Shown here: positions 31,176 to 40,834 of the stretch, piece by piece
Layout: each line of letters starts with the position of its first letter
How positions within the stretch are numbered: position 1 is the first letter of the stretch
Source: a bacterium
Lineage (GTDB): Bacteria; Planctomycetota; UBA1135; GCA-002686595
NCBI GenBank assembly: GCA_024226735.1
Contig: JAAELL010000476.1
Span: 1-64,000 of the forward strand
Direction: 5' to 3'
DNA length: 64,000 bases
The notes under the pieces: generated by a model
Databases searched by the model: none
The model's input: the letters and a program-made list of their open reading frames with translations, nothing else
Told to the model about the DNA's origin: nothing
Translations under genes and position numbers: made by a program

Positions 31176-32222
31176 ATGCGCCCCACCGACCTGTTCGCTG
31201 CTTCGATCCTCATCCTGCCGGCAGCCGGCCAGTCCATGCTCTACGACGCCGGCCCTGCTGGAACCCCGCCCCTCGCCCCGTCCCCGACCTTCCAGGGCTG
31301 GAGCCAGACGCTCACCGGCACCGTGACCCTCCAGCCGCTGTCGCCGGACGCCAGCGCGATGATCAACGCGTGGCAAATCAACGATTTCGGGCCCGGTTAC
31401 GCGCGTTACGAGAAGGACGATTGGGCCGATGAGCTCTACGACGTAGAGCTCGTCATGCGGCCGCTGGCGGGCACGATCTACGTCGAGATCGACTCCGGAG
31501 ACCTGATCACGAACAGCGTGTTCGGGCTCGAGCTCGAGCTGGTCGGCGCCGACATCGTCGTCCATCACGGCGGCCCGACGCCGGTCGTGTGCCCGAACGC
31601 CGCGGACGGCGCGTACCACGAGTTCCGTTTCACCGGCCGCAGCTTCTACCTCGATCTCTTCTACGACGGCGTCTTCCAGGGCGTCGTCGAGGAGACGGCC
31701 TGGGGACTCGCGGTCTGGGGCTCGGGGCTACGCTGGGGAACACTGCCCGGCATCGCCGGCCGCGCCCGCTTTCACCGCGTCGAGATGACCATGCACGACT
31801 GGGGACCGATCGGCTCGAGCTACTGCGGCCCGGCCGTCCCGCACTCCGGCGGCATCCCGGCCAGGATCGAGGCCGAGGGAGAAGCGTCCTGGCACCACCG
31901 CTCGATCCGGCTCTACGGGCGCGATCTGCCGCCGAACCAGTTCGGCTATTTCCTCGCGGGTCAGACGCAGGGCTTCGTCGCCGGACCCGGAGGGTCGCAG
32001 GGCAACCTGTGCTTGAACGGGACGATCGGCCGCTACGTCGGCCTGGTGCAGAACTCCGGGGACCTGGGAATGATCTGGATCGACGTCGGCCTGCGCAACA
32101 TCCCCACCACACCCCCGAGTGACGTCGGCCCCGGCGAGACCTGGAACTTCCAGGCGTGGTTCCGGGATACGAACCCCACGAGCACGTCGAACTTCACCGA
32201 TGGAGTCTCGGTGAGCTTCTGA
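31176..32222 (+). CDS. Exported LamG-like protein with NFTD C-terminal domain
   Basis: The ATG at 31176 (AGGAGA twelve bases upstream) opens a short signal peptide ending AAGQS. Of 348 residues, the first 200 look like a concanavalin/LamG beta-sandwich (FQGWSQTLTGTVTL, YVEIDSGDLITN, YHEFRFTGRSFYLDLFYDG). The last 140 residues are a textbook NFTD domain: SYCGPAVPHSGGIPARIEAE, LPPNQFGYFLAGQTQGF, GNLCLNGTIGRY, PGETWNFQAWFRD, TSNFTDGVSVSF. It is seven bases upstream of the next secreted gene and probably shares its transcript. Confidence 0.85.
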   Translation: MRPTDLFAASILILPAAGQSMLYDAGPAGTPPLAPSPTFQGWSQTLTGTVTLQPLSPDASAMINAWQINDFGPGYARYEKDDWADELYDVELVMRPLAGTIYVEIDSGDLITNSVFGLELELVGADIVVHHGGPTPVVCPNAADGAYHEFRFTGRSFYLDLFYDGVFQGVVEETAWGLAVWGSGLRWGTLPGIAGRARFHRVEMTMHDWGPIGSSYCGPAVPHSGGIPARIEAEGEASWHHRSIRLYGRDLPPNQFGYFLAGQTQGFVAGPGGSQGNLCLNGTIGRYVGLVQNSGDLGMIWIDVGLRNIPTTPPSDVGPGETWNFQAWFRDTNPTSTSNFTDGVSVSF

Positions 32223-32228
32223 AGCGTC

Positions 32229-33173
32229 ATGCGCCGCACGACCTTCGTCCTCCTCGCGCTGGCCTGCGCCCCCCCCGCGCCGGCGCAGTCGACCGAAGCC
32301 CGGGCGGACGTCAACCCGCGTCCGCGCGACGTGACGCTCGAGACGCTCGCGGATCCCGCTGCGCTGCGCGCACTGCAGACCCCAGGGAAGGTGCTCTTCG
32401 AGGACGACTTCGAGTCGAGTGAGTCACTCGCCAAGTACTTCGAGATCCGCGGGCGCGACGAGGGGCGCGCGCGGCGCGTGGAGGGCGAGGAGCTCGCCCA
32501 TCGCGGGTGCGGCGCGATGCGCTTCGACGCACCGGCGGCGGAGGGAAGCTCCTCCGGGTCGGGTGCGAGCAGTTGGCTCGGCGCCAAGGGGTACGACCGG
32601 GTCTACTTCCGGCGCTACATCCGGTTCGCGGACGACTACGACCAGGGCAACCTGAACCACACCGGCGGCGGGCTGGCCGCTGTCGCCGGGAAGGGCAAGT
32701 GGGACGGGATGGGCAAGGCAGGTGTGCGCCCGCGCGGGGACGACCGCTTCACGTGCGGTTTCGAGCCGTGGCGCGACCCATGGCGCGACGGGGGTCGCCA
32801 CGCCGCGCCGGGTGCAATGAGCCTCTACACCTACTGGGTCGACATGGAGCGCGACAAGGATGGCAACTGGTGGGGCAACCTGTTCCAGCCGGCTCGCGAG
32901 CGGCGCCGCGTCCCTGAGCGCGGAGAGTGGGTCTGCCTCGAACAGATGATCACGGCGAACACGCCCGGCGCGGCGGACGGGGAACTCGCCGCCTGGATCG
33001 ACGGCGAGCTGTACCTGCACATGAAGGGCTTTCGCTGGCGGACGGACGAGCGCGTGAAGCTCAAGCGCTTCGACATCGGCATCTACGTCCACCGCGCCGT
33101 CCGCGAGAACACGGTCTGGTACGACGACGTCGCGGTCAGCACGGGTTATCTCGGTCCCTTGGCCTCGAAGTGA
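32229..33173 (+). CDS. Exported concanavalin-like protein, possibly polysaccharide lyase related
   Basis: The 314-residue protein has a signal peptide ending APAQS. A fold with KVLFEDDFESS, YDRVYFRRYIRFADDYD, YTYWVDMERDKDGNWWGN, GEWVCLEQMITANTPG and ENTVWYDDVAVS follows the pattern of jelly-roll domains of the LamG/polysaccharide lyase 14 type. No catalytic residues can be assigned with confidence. It lacks an NFTD domain. It follows the LamG/NFTD gene at once, suggesting joint expression. Confidence 0.7.
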   Translation: MRRTTFVLLALACAPPAPAQSTEARADVNPRPRDVTLETLADPAALRALQTPGKVLFEDDFESSESLAKYFEIRGRDEGRARRVEGEELAHRGCGAMRFDAPAAEGSSSGSGASSWLGAKGYDRVYFRRYIRFADDYDQGNLNHTGGGLAAVAGKGKWDGMGKAGVRPRGDDRFTCGFEPWRDPWRDGGRHAAPGAMSLYTYWVDMERDKDGNWWGNLFQPARERRRVPERGEWVCLEQMITANTPGAADGELAAWIDGELYLHMKGFRWRTDERVKLKRFDIGIYVHRAVRENTVWYDDVAVSTGYLGPLASK

Positions 33174-33188
33174 GGACCGCCGGCGCTT

Positions 33189-34892
33189 TCACACGAACAT
33201 GATCGAGATCGCGTCCGTGAAGTTGCTCGTCGCACCGTCCCGGAACCAGCATTGGAAGTTCCACGTGTCGCCCGGCAGCACGGTCGTCGGTGGGGTCAGC
33301 GGCAGGGCGGTCAGGTCGGTCGTCAAGGAGCCGGACGGGCCCTGGATGATCTCACCGGCGCGGTTGAACCGACCGATGCCCGCGCAGCCTTGGAAGCCCG
33401 AGCACGTGAGGCAGAGGACGCCCTGGCTTCCGGGCGGCATGAACGTGCCTTGGTTCGAGCCGACGAGGAAGTAGCCGAACTCGCCGTTCGGTAGGTCATG
33501 CGCCGTCAGAGTGATGTCGTTCAGAGCGACGTCGCTCATCCCGCTGGCCGAGATGCGCGCCGGTAGGCCGGACGAGTTGGGGACGGCGGGCGTGCAGTAC
33601 GTGGCGATGAGAAGCTCGCGATCGCGTACGAAGACGTCGCCCACATCATTCGTGTCACCGGGGACGAGCTCGTCCTGCCACGAATCGAATCCGATGTACC
33701 GGGCGTTGCCCGAGATCGCGGCTCGTTTCGAGCCGAGTACGCCCCCGCCCCCGTTCAGGTTGATGCTCGCGAGCTCGACCCGTCCGGTGACCCGGTCCGC
33801 GTAGTACACCTGCGGCCACGACGCACTCACGCCAGGTGCGAAGTTCGTGGCGCGGCTCTCGAAGGCCACGATACGACCGTCGCTCGACAGATCGGGCGGC
33901 GTACCTCCGCTCAGGCCGTTGCCCTCGACCCCTCCCGGACCGAGGCTGACGCGCGTGGTCGTGCCCGAGAGCCGGTCGTGCACGAAGATGTCGTCGACGC
34001 CGTTGGTGTCCGTGGAGACGAGGTTGCTCGAGCCGCTCGCGAACGCTACGAAGCGGCCGTCGTCGGAGATCGACGGCCGGAAGTCGTCGCCGTTGCCGGG
34101 CACCCCGTTCGAGTCGACGCTCACGAGGCTCGTGGCTCCCGTTTGGCGGTCATGGACGAAGACCTTGACGAGAAGCGGTGGACTGCCCCCCGGGACGAGG
34201 TTGGTCGCTCGGCTCGCGAACGCGACGTAGCGACCGTCTCCCGAGACGGAGGGTGAAATCGAGTTGTGATTGGCTTCGACTCCCCCCGGCCCGTCGGTCA
34301 CGCGCGTCGTGGTCCTGGTGTCGACCTCGTGGACGAAGATGTCGAACCGGCCGTTGGTGTCTCCTGGAACGAGGTTGGCCGAGAGGCTCCCGAAGGCGAC
34401 GACGTTGCCGTCCGCAGACATCGCCGGGAAGTCGCACCGCTCGATCGCTTGGGCGCCCGAGGAGCTGACGCTCACGCGCGTCGTCGTCCCCGCGCTGCGA
34501 TCGCGTACGAAGACGTCGGCGGCGTTGTTGGTGTCGCCGGCGACGAGGTTCGACGCGAAGCTGGAGAACGCCACGCGCGAGCCGTCGGCCGACACGGTCG
34601 GTGGCCCCAGGCTGTCGAAGCTCCCCACGTCCCCGGCGGTCGAGACCGAAATGCGCTCGATCGTGTCGTCCGTGCGGTCGACGAGGTAAAGGTGCTTGCG
34701 GCCGTTCCCCCCCGGCACCAGGTTCGACGCCTCGCTGAGGAAGGCGACGCAGTGACCGTCGTGGGACAGGCTCGCAAAGGAGCTATCGCCGTCCGCCTCC
34801 GCGCCGGCCGGGCCGAGGCTCACGCGGTAGGTGGCCTGTGCGGCGGCGTGATGGGAGAGGGCCAGGACCAGGACGAGGCTCGAGAGCTTCAT
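33189..34892 (-). CDS. Exported TolB-like beta-propeller protein with NFTD C-terminal domain
   Basis: The ATG at 34892 opens a signal peptide ending HHAAAQ; an upstream in-frame ATG at 34928 is less likely. The 567 residues hold about seven repeats of the type DGRYVAFASRATNLVPGD and VFVHDRQTGATTRVS, the WD40-like PD40/TolB propeller repeat. The last 140 residues form an NFTD domain (TYCTPAVPNSSGLPARISAS, LPNGEFGYFLVGSNQGTF, GVLCLTCSGF, PGDTWNFQCWFRDGATSNFT, AISIMFV). It converges with the secreted concanavalin-like gene. A surface or extracellular role is inferred. Confidence 0.87.
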   Translation of the reverse strand: MKLSSLVLVLALSHHAAAQATYRVSLGPAGAEADGDSSFASLSHDGHCVAFLSEASNLVPGGNGRKHLYLVDRTDDTIERISVSTAGDVGSFDSLGPPTVSADGSRVAFSSFASNLVAGDTNNAADVFVRDRSAGTTTRVSVSSSGAQAIERCDFPAMSADGNVVAFGSLSANLVPGDTNGRFDIFVHEVDTRTTTRVTDGPGGVEANHNSISPSVSGDGRYVAFASRATNLVPGGSPPLLVKVFVHDRQTGATSLVSVDSNGVPGNGDDFRPSISDDGRFVAFASGSSNLVSTDTNGVDDIFVHDRLSGTTTRVSLGPGGVEGNGLSGGTPPDLSSDGRIVAFESRATNFAPGVSASWPQVYYADRVTGRVELASINLNGGGGVLGSKRAAISGNARYIGFDSWQDELVPGDTNDVGDVFVRDRELLIATYCTPAVPNSSGLPARISASGMSDVALNDITLTAHDLPNGEFGYFLVGSNQGTFMPPGSQGVLCLTCSGFQGCAGIGRFNRAGEIIQGPSGSLTTDLTALPLTPPTTVLPGDTWNFQCWFRDGATSNFTDAISIMFV

Positions 34893-35000
34893 GGGCAGAC
34901 TCGGGGAAGGGCTTGGGGGTCTATCCATGTTTGCACTCGAGCGACGGACCGTTGGCGCCATTGCCGGATCGGTCGGACCGTTCGCCGGCGCGATCCACCC

Positions 35001-36227
35001 TCACAGGAACATCACGCCGAGCGAGCTCGTGAAGTTGCTCGAGCCCGTCTCGCGAAACCACGCCTGGAAGAAGCGCGTCTCGCCCGACAGCACCGCGGGC
35101 ACGCCGCCGAACGAGCCGTCGGTCGGCAAGAGCGAGGGTCCACCGCCCACCACGGCCTGACTCACGCCCGCGGCGTCGAACTGGAACACCTGGCCGAGCG
35201 GCACGCTGTTGTACCGGAACTGCGGGCTCTCGATGCAGATCGTGCCGCTCGAGCCCGGCGGGACGATGTAGAAGCCGGCGTTCGGCCCGGTGATGAAGAA
35301 CCCGAACTGCCCCGGCGGGCCCTGGCTCACCGTCCCCTGGATCGGCATGCCGGCGACGCCCGAGCCCGCGAGCTCGATCAACGCGGGCAGGCCCGTCGAG
35401 TTCGGCAGCGTCAGCGAGTCGCACGTCGCGTCGGGCACGCCGAGCTCCCCGCCCGAGAAAGTCCACGACAGCACGTCGTGATCCTCCCACGCACCGCCGT
35501 TGCCCGCGGTGAAGCCGACGTAGGCCGAGGTGCCACCGATCAGGCTCAGACCGGCCGCCGGACCGCCGGTCAAGTACGTCCCGCCGTTGATGACGTCGTA
35601 GCTCGCGGTGATCAGCGGCGTCGTGAGGTCGTCGAGGTAGACCTCCAGCACGCCGCCGGAGTTGCGAATGCGCACGGTGTGCACGAGGCCGTCGCTCATG
35701 TCCGAGCTCGCCGGCGCACGCCCGATCGAGAGGACCTCGTCCTGGCTGTTGTCGCCCGGGCCACCCGTGTGGACGCTGATGTGGTTCGCGTCCAGGTCGC
35801 CGACGTTCCCGTTGTTGTAGGTGTCGATCTCGATCGCCAGGGAGCTGTCCAAACCGTTCTGCGGCGTCGCCGCGAAGCCGCCGTACCCCATCGCGCTCGC
35901 ATGGTTGCCGAGCGCGGCCAGGCCCGCGGCGTCGTTGTGGATCAAGAACGCCATCCCGTCGCCGCCGCCGGCGGCCGGGTTCGAGATCTGGAACGTGAAT
36001 GTCGTCTCGAAACCGCTGGAGACGTCGACCGGCGTGTCGTACCACGCCGACCCGCGTTCCGAGATGTTCGCGGCCGTCACGCGCAGCACGTTGCCAGCAG
36101 TCGCCGCAGTTCCGTTGAAGACGAGGTTGCTCGTGTTCGAGAAGTCGGGGAACTGGAAGTTCTGCGCGCTAGCGGGAGCGGTGAACGCGAGCAGGGAGAG
36201 CACGGAGAGGAGCTTGAGAGTGGGCAT
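35001..36227 (-). CDS. Exported L-type lectin-domain protein with NFTD C-terminal domain
   Basis: The 408-residue protein has a signal peptide ending APASAQ. Residues 22-260 follow a legume-type (L-type) lectin fold: LVFNGTAATAGNVLRVTAA, GGGDGMAFLIHNDAAG, SLAIEIDTYNNGNVGDLDAN, SAYVGFTAGNGG. The last 140 residues are the GPNAG-type NFTD variant: LTLPNSTGLPALIELAGSG, PGQFGFFITGPNAGFYIVPP, ICIESPQFRYN, LPTDGSFGGVPAVLSGETRF, AWFRETGSSNFTSS. Carbohydrate binding at the cell surface is the likely role, inferred from the lectin fold. Confidence 0.88.
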   Translation of the reverse strand: MPTLKLLSVLSLLAFTAPASAQNFQFPDFSNTSNLVFNGTAATAGNVLRVTAANISERGSAWYDTPVDVSSGFETTFTFQISNPAAGGGDGMAFLIHNDAAGLAALGNHASAMGYGGFAATPQNGLDSSLAIEIDTYNNGNVGDLDANHISVHTGGPGDNSQDEVLSIGRAPASSDMSDGLVHTVRIRNSGGVLEVYLDDLTTPLITASYDVINGGTYLTGGPAAGLSLIGGTSAYVGFTAGNGGAWEDHDVLSWTFSGGELGVPDATCDSLTLPNSTGLPALIELAGSGVAGMPIQGTVSQGPPGQFGFFITGPNAGFYIVPPGSSGTICIESPQFRYNSVPLGQVFQFDAAGVSQAVVGGGPSLLPTDGSFGGVPAVLSGETRFFQAWFRETGSSNFTSSLGVMFL

Positions 36228-36329
36228 GCGGCGATTCTAGACCAATGTGCTGACGCCTTGGACGCCGCCTCCAGGTCCGCCGCGCGGGCCAGTCGATAGG
36301 AGATTCCGCTCGGACCCTGTCACTGCACG

Positions 36330-36545
36330 GCGACGCGCGACATGGGCTTCCCCTGGAGCCAAGAGGCCTACCTCAAGGCCTCCAACACACAACCGGACGA
36401 CTGGTTCGGCTACTCCGTGGCGGTCGCGGGCGACACGATCGTCGTCGGCGCGTACCGAGAAGACAGCGACGCGACCGGCGTCGGTGGCGATCCGAACAAC
36501 AACAGCGCCGAGGATTGCACGGGCTACTCGGCGTACGACGGCGGT
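36330..36545 (+). pseudogene. FG-GAP repeat fragment
   Basis: The frame gives [40 protein letters not shown] and [19 protein letters not shown], a clear FG-GAP repeat as in exported integrin-like bacterial proteins. It has no start or signal peptide and is cut at about 36545, where a hydrolase remnant on the other strand begins. It is the orphan piece of a larger gene. Confidence 0.7.
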
Positions 36546-37362
36546 GGCAGAGTCGCTGCATCGTCGGCAATGTCGACGTCGACCCAGTTGTGGAAGACCC
36601 GTCCACGGTCGTCGAATCGACGAACGGACTCGAGCAGACGCCCCAGGTCCGGCTGCGGGAGAGCGACCGGCGCTTGCTCCTCTCCGTTGACGACCAACTT
36701 CAGGGGCGCGGCGAGATCGAACATGCGCGGGTGCAGATGGAGGCGCAGCGCGGCAACGTTCTGCGAGCGCACGTGGACCTCGTTGGCACCGGCGAGCTCC
36801 ACGAGCGCGCGCTGCCGCCAGCCGTGCTCGTCGGACTCCTCGTCCAGAGGGTGGACACCCGCCCAGTGGCACGTGTCGTAGAGCAGCGGCCGGCCCTTCA
36901 CCCAAGCGTACGCCTTGGGCCAACGCGGCCTCTTGGCCTCCGACTCTTCCAGCAGCAGCGTGCGACCCGCTTCGATCCAAACGCGGTGGCGGTAGAGGTC
37001 GCGTGGATGCGCGGCAAAGAAGTCGGCGACCCTGGGTAGCTCGTCGGCAAGGATCTCGTGGCCGCGGCCCTTCTTCTCGACGAACGTCCAGGGGTACTCG
37101 CGCTCCGCCATCCAAGCCCCGATCTTGCGATTGAAGTCGGCGATCTGGTACGGCTCGCGCTCGCCGAACGTGACAGAGCATCCTCCACCTGACTAGGAGT
37201 TGCGCCGGCGCCCTTGAGCGCGGCGAGCAACCTGTCCGTGTCCTCGCCGCTCGCCCCCCAGCGCAGATCGAGCCAGCCGTCGAGGGCAGCGTGAAGCTCG
37301 GCGGACAGCGGTTCGTCCTGTGGCGCGAGCAGTGGGAGCGTGAGGAGGAGGGGTGCAATCAT
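36524..37362 (-). pseudogene. Broken exported alpha/beta hydrolase gene (internal loss or frameshift near 37172)
   Basis: From 37362 one frame gives a signal peptide and about 60 residues (LLLTLPLLAPQDEPLSA, LLAALKGAGATPSQVEDA). At about 37172 it changes to another frame that gives the C-terminal part of a planctomycete-type hydrolase: [88 protein letters not shown], stop at 36524. The catalytic serine region expected between them is absent, so several hundred residues are missing. The tail abuts the FG-GAP fragment. Confidence 0.6.
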
Positions 37363-37454
37363 GCGTGGTGGAGTTTGTTCGGGCCTGCCGAGCGCTGTCG
37401 GCCGGTTCCATCTAGCCTGGAAGCACCACAGTTCGCCACGAAGGAGTAATCGTC

Positions 37455-39359
37455 ATGAGCTCAGTGCGTGCCAGCCTGCTGCCGCTGATTCTGTCCCTTG
37501 CCAGCCTCGCGCAAGCCCAGACCCCGCGCCCCGCTCAGCGCGTCAATACGACGGGGGACAACAGCGCTTCGGACAATCGGTCGGACGGCGCGGGCCTCGC
37601 CGTCCAAGGCGCACGCTTCGTCGCCGTGTGGTGCGACCAGTTCGCCACGGCTGCCGCGACGCAAGACGCTTTCGTCTCGGTCTCGGACGACGACGGCATC
37701 ACGTGGAGCCTCCCCGCGCGCATCGACACGGGCGACGCACCGAACCAGTCCGACACCGAAGAGGCGAAAGTCGTCATCACCGACGACGGCACGATCGTCG
37801 CGATCTTCGAAGACAAGAAGGACGCCGCGCAACAGGGGAGCAATAACGAGGACCTGTTCTACAACCGCTCGACGGACGGAGGCGTCACCTGGCTGGCCGC
37901 CGCGCTCCCGCTCAACACGCCGACCGCGGGCGCACACGTGACGAGCGACATCGACCGTGCCTCGATCACGACCTCCGGGAACCGCGTGTTCGTCGTGTGG
38001 GAGGAGGACAGCCAAGCGGGATTGGGCTTGGCCGAGGAGTTGTGGTTCACCGCCTCGGGTGACTCGGGAGCCACATGGAGTGCTCCGTTCATCTTGACCA
38101 CGACCGCGGCCCCGCTCCCCGACGTCGACGACCCCAAGGTCATCGCCTCCGGCCTGAACGTCGTCGTCACGGCGATCTCCGACGCGGGTGGTGCGGATGA
38201 CGTGTACGTGTGGCACTCGACCGACGGTGGTCAGTCGTTTGCGATGCAGCTCGTCGAGACGGACACCGCCGGAGACGTCAACGGCACGCTCGCATCCGCC
38301 GATGGCGACCTGATGGTGCTGGCGTGGCTCGACAACAGCAACTTCTTCCCGGGTGGCTACGCCGCGCACGCACTCGTGAGCCTGGACGCTGGCCTGACCT
38401 GGGGCTCGGAGATCTCGCTCTCGGTGCGCGTCGAAGCCACCCAGTTCTCGAACGCGATCTGGCTCGGGATCGAGACGCAGGGCGACAACGTGTACGCCGT
38501 CTACGCGGACGATAGCGAAGCCGTGCAGGCGACGGGTCCGAGCGGGCCGACGGGGCAGGCTGCGTCGAAGGTCTACGCGGCGGTCTCGAACGATGCGGGG
38601 GCGACGTGGAGCGTCGACGTGCCCCTCGACCCGGCCGACGCGCGGCGCAACAATCGCCCGTCCGTCGTCGCGACCGACTTCCAGGTCTTCGTGCACATGG
38701 AGACGGGCGTGAATGGCGGCAACGGCCTGGCCTACGTCGTGTCGAACGACCTGGGCCAGACGTGGCTGGCGCCGAGCATCGTGGTCGGCGCCGGACCGGA
38801 CGTCGATTCCGAAGACGTGCACGAGGGGCGCACGTTCGCGGCGAGCGACCTGACGGGAACCGCACTCAGTCTGTTCTGGGATCGGCCGACCGCCGCGAAC
38901 GAGCTGTACGTCGCCGGGATGGAGGGCGGCTTCGGGAGCATCGGCACGAACTACTGCGGTCCTTCCCTGCCCAACTCGTCCGGGCTGAGCGCGACGATCG
39001 CGGCCAGCGGCAGCATTCTCGCGGGCGGCAACCCCCTGACGCTCATCGCGCGTGACCTGCCGCAGAACCAGTTCGGCTACTTCTTGGCGGGGCGCACCCA
39101 GGGCTTCTTCAACCCGCCGGGCAGCCAAGGCTTCATCTGCCTGAACGGCAACATCGGCCGGTACAACGCGCCGTCCGAGATCGGCGCATCGGGCCTGTCC
39201 GGGTCCTTCCAGCTGGACATCGACACGAACGCGATCCCCGTCAATCCACCGGCGCCGATACTGGCGGGTGAGAGCTGGAACTTCCAGGCGTGGTTCCGCG
39301 ACAACAACCCAACGCTCACCTCGAACTTCACGGACGGGCTCGAGGTCGTGCTGCAATAG
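37455..39359 (+). CDS. Exported sialidase-like BNR-repeat protein with NFTD C-terminal domain
   Basis: The 634-residue protein has a signal peptide ending LAQAQ and AAGGAG upstream of its ATG. Residues 25-490 form a sialidase/BNR-type propeller with Asp-box-like repeats (SVSDDDGITWS, RSTDGGVTWL, SGDSGATWS, HSTDGGQSF, SNDAGATWS, SNDLGQTWL). I see no arginine triad of a true sialidase. The last 140 residues are a typical NFTD domain (NYCGPSLPNSSGLSATIAAS, LPQNQFGYFLAGRTQGF, GFICLNGNIGRYN, SWNFQAWFRD, SNFTDGLEVVL). The Kelch/NFTD gene follows 13 bases later. Confidence 0.88.
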   Translation: MSSVRASLLPLILSLASLAQAQTPRPAQRVNTTGDNSASDNRSDGAGLAVQGARFVAVWCDQFATAAATQDAFVSVSDDDGITWSLPARIDTGDAPNQSDTEEAKVVITDDGTIVAIFEDKKDAAQQGSNNEDLFYNRSTDGGVTWLAAALPLNTPTAGAHVTSDIDRASITTSGNRVFVVWEEDSQAGLGLAEELWFTASGDSGATWSAPFILTTTAAPLPDVDDPKVIASGLNVVVTAISDAGGADDVYVWHSTDGGQSFAMQLVETDTAGDVNGTLASADGDLMVLAWLDNSNFFPGGYAAHALVSLDAGLTWGSEISLSVRVEATQFSNAIWLGIETQGDNVYAVYADDSEAVQATGPSGPTGQAASKVYAAVSNDAGATWSVDVPLDPADARRNNRPSVVATDFQVFVHMETGVNGGNGLAYVVSNDLGQTWLAPSIVVGAGPDVDSEDVHEGRTFAASDLTGTALSLFWDRPTAANELYVAGMEGGFGSIGTNYCGPSLPNSSGLSATIAASGSILAGGNPLTLIARDLPQNQFGYFLAGRTQGFFNPPGSQGFICLNGNIGRYNAPSEIGASGLSGSFQLDIDTNAIPVNPPAPILAGESWNFQAWFRDNNPTLTSNFTDGLEVVLQ

Positions 39360-39372
39360 GTTCGTTTACCCC

Positions 39373-40830
39373 ATGAAGGCACACGTCCACGTCCTCTCCA
39401 TTCTCGCCTGCGCGCCGGCGCTGGGGCAGTGGTCGACGACGACCCTGCCCGCGCCCCGCGAGAGCATGCGCGCCGTGACCGTCGGCTCGAAGGCGCTCTT
39501 CGCCTCCGGGCGCGACGCGAATGGCATGGCGAGCGGCGACATCTTCGTCTTCGAGAACGGAGCCTTCTCTACCCTGCCGATGGCGCTCCTCGCGCGCAAC
39601 GCTCTGACGCCGGCGAGCGTCGGCTCCGAGGCACTGTTCGCCGGTGGGAGGCAGTCCGGCGCCTACACCGGTCAGGTCGAGATCTTCGACGCCGCGGCGA
39701 ACACCTGGACGATGGGCGCGCTGCATGAAGCGCGCGCCGACATGGCCGCGGCGAGCGTCGGCGGCTACGCGATCTTTGCGGGCGGCGCCGGCTTCAGCGG
39801 CACGACGACGGTCGTCGACGCCTACGACGCCTCGACCGGGAGCTGGTCCTGGGCGCCTCGGCTGTCCGTGGCGCGGGCCGACTTCGCTGCGACGGCGGTC
39901 GGGCCCTACGCCCTCTTCGCCGGCGGGTACACGGGCACGTCCCGAAGCTCGCGCGTCGACATCTACGACTCGTCCCTAGGCGCGCCGACATCCGCCGCCG
40001 CGTGGTCGACCCACACCTTGAGCGTGGGGCGCGGCGAGCTCGTCGCGACGACGGTCGGCACGAAGGCCATCTTCGCCGGAGGCAGCAACAACGGGCCCGT
40101 CGCCACCATCGACATTTACGACGCGGCACTCGGGCCGCCGACGAGCGCCGCGGCGTGGTCGACGCGGCTTCTGTCGGCCGCACGCCGCGACCTGTCGGCG
40201 ACGACGGTAGGCACCGTCGCGATCTTCGCCGGAGGCGTGGGGCCGAACGGCGTGCTCAGTGCGGCCGTCGACCTCTACGACGACGCAACCGGCACGTGGT
40301 TCACGGCCAGCCTGTCGGCCGCCCGCGAGGACCTGGCCGCGACGAGCGTCGGTAACGTCGCACTGTTCGCCGGCGGCGAGGTAACGAGTGGCGCCACGAA
40401 CGTCGTCGACCTCTACACGTCGCCGACCGGAGGCACGTTTTGCGCGCCCGCCGTCGCCAACAGCACAGGGTTTCCCGGCGCCGTGAGTTGGAGCGGATCG
40501 CTGATGACCGCCTCGAACAACTTCACGCTGCTCGCGAGCCAGCTCCCGCCAGGACAGTTCGGCTACTTCCTCACGAGCGAGACGAACGGCTACGTCCAGC
40601 CGCCGCTGAGCAGCGGCTTCCTGTGCCTCGCCGGCAACGTCGGCCGCTTCAACGCACTGGCGCAGATCATCCAAGGCCCCGCGGGCTCGTTGCTCGTCGA
40701 TTTGACGAGCGTCCCCGTCAATCCTCCGGTCGCCGTGCAGCCCGGGGACACGTGGAGCTTCCAGTGCTGGTACCGCGACGTCGGGGCGACGAGCAACTTC
40801 ACCGACGCTCTGTCGGTCACCTTCAACTGA
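39373..40830 (+). CDS. Exported Kelch-propeller protein with NFTD C-terminal domain
   Basis: The ATG at 39373 opens a signal peptide ending PALGQ. The 485-residue protein has seven or more Kelch-type repeats with the TVGTKAIFAGGSNNG / VDIYDAALG phrasing (AVGPYALFAGGYTG, SVGNVALFAGGEV). The last 135 residues are an NFTD domain (TFCAPAVANSTGFPGAVSWS, LPPGQFGYFLTSETNGY, GFLCLAGNVGRFN, PGDTWSFQCWYRD, TSNFTDALSVTFN). It follows the sialidase-like gene at once and shares its orientation. Confidence 0.88.
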   Translation: MKAHVHVLSILACAPALGQWSTTTLPAPRESMRAVTVGSKALFASGRDANGMASGDIFVFENGAFSTLPMALLARNALTPASVGSEALFAGGRQSGAYTGQVEIFDAAANTWTMGALHEARADMAAASVGGYAIFAGGAGFSGTTTVVDAYDASTGSWSWAPRLSVARADFAATAVGPYALFAGGYTGTSRSSRVDIYDSSLGAPTSAAAWSTHTLSVGRGELVATTVGTKAIFAGGSNNGPVATIDIYDAALGPPTSAAAWSTRLLSAARRDLSATTVGTVAIFAGGVGPNGVLSAAVDLYDDATGTWFTASLSAAREDLAATSVGNVALFAGGEVTSGATNVVDLYTSPTGGTFCAPAVANSTGFPGAVSWSGSLMTASNNFTLLASQLPPGQFGYFLTSETNGYVQPPLSSGFLCLAGNVGRFNALAQIIQGPAGSLLVDLTSVPVNPPVAVQPGDTWSFQCWYRDVGATSNFTDALSVTFN

Positions 40831-40834
40831 ATCG

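Noticed and set aside
34266-36299. Long plus-strand open frame of 677 codons
   Set aside because: It is antisense to the TolB-like and lectin genes, which have signal peptides and clear domains. Its own product has no recognisable motif.
37461-39356. Long minus-strand open frame of 631 codons
   Set aside because: It is the mirror of the sialidase-like gene, arginine- and valine-rich and without domains.
37455-39359. True sialidase activity for the BNR-repeat protein
   Set aside because: Asp-box-like repeats are present, but I could not find the arginine triad and the tyrosine/glutamate pair required for catalysis, so only the propeller fold is claimed.
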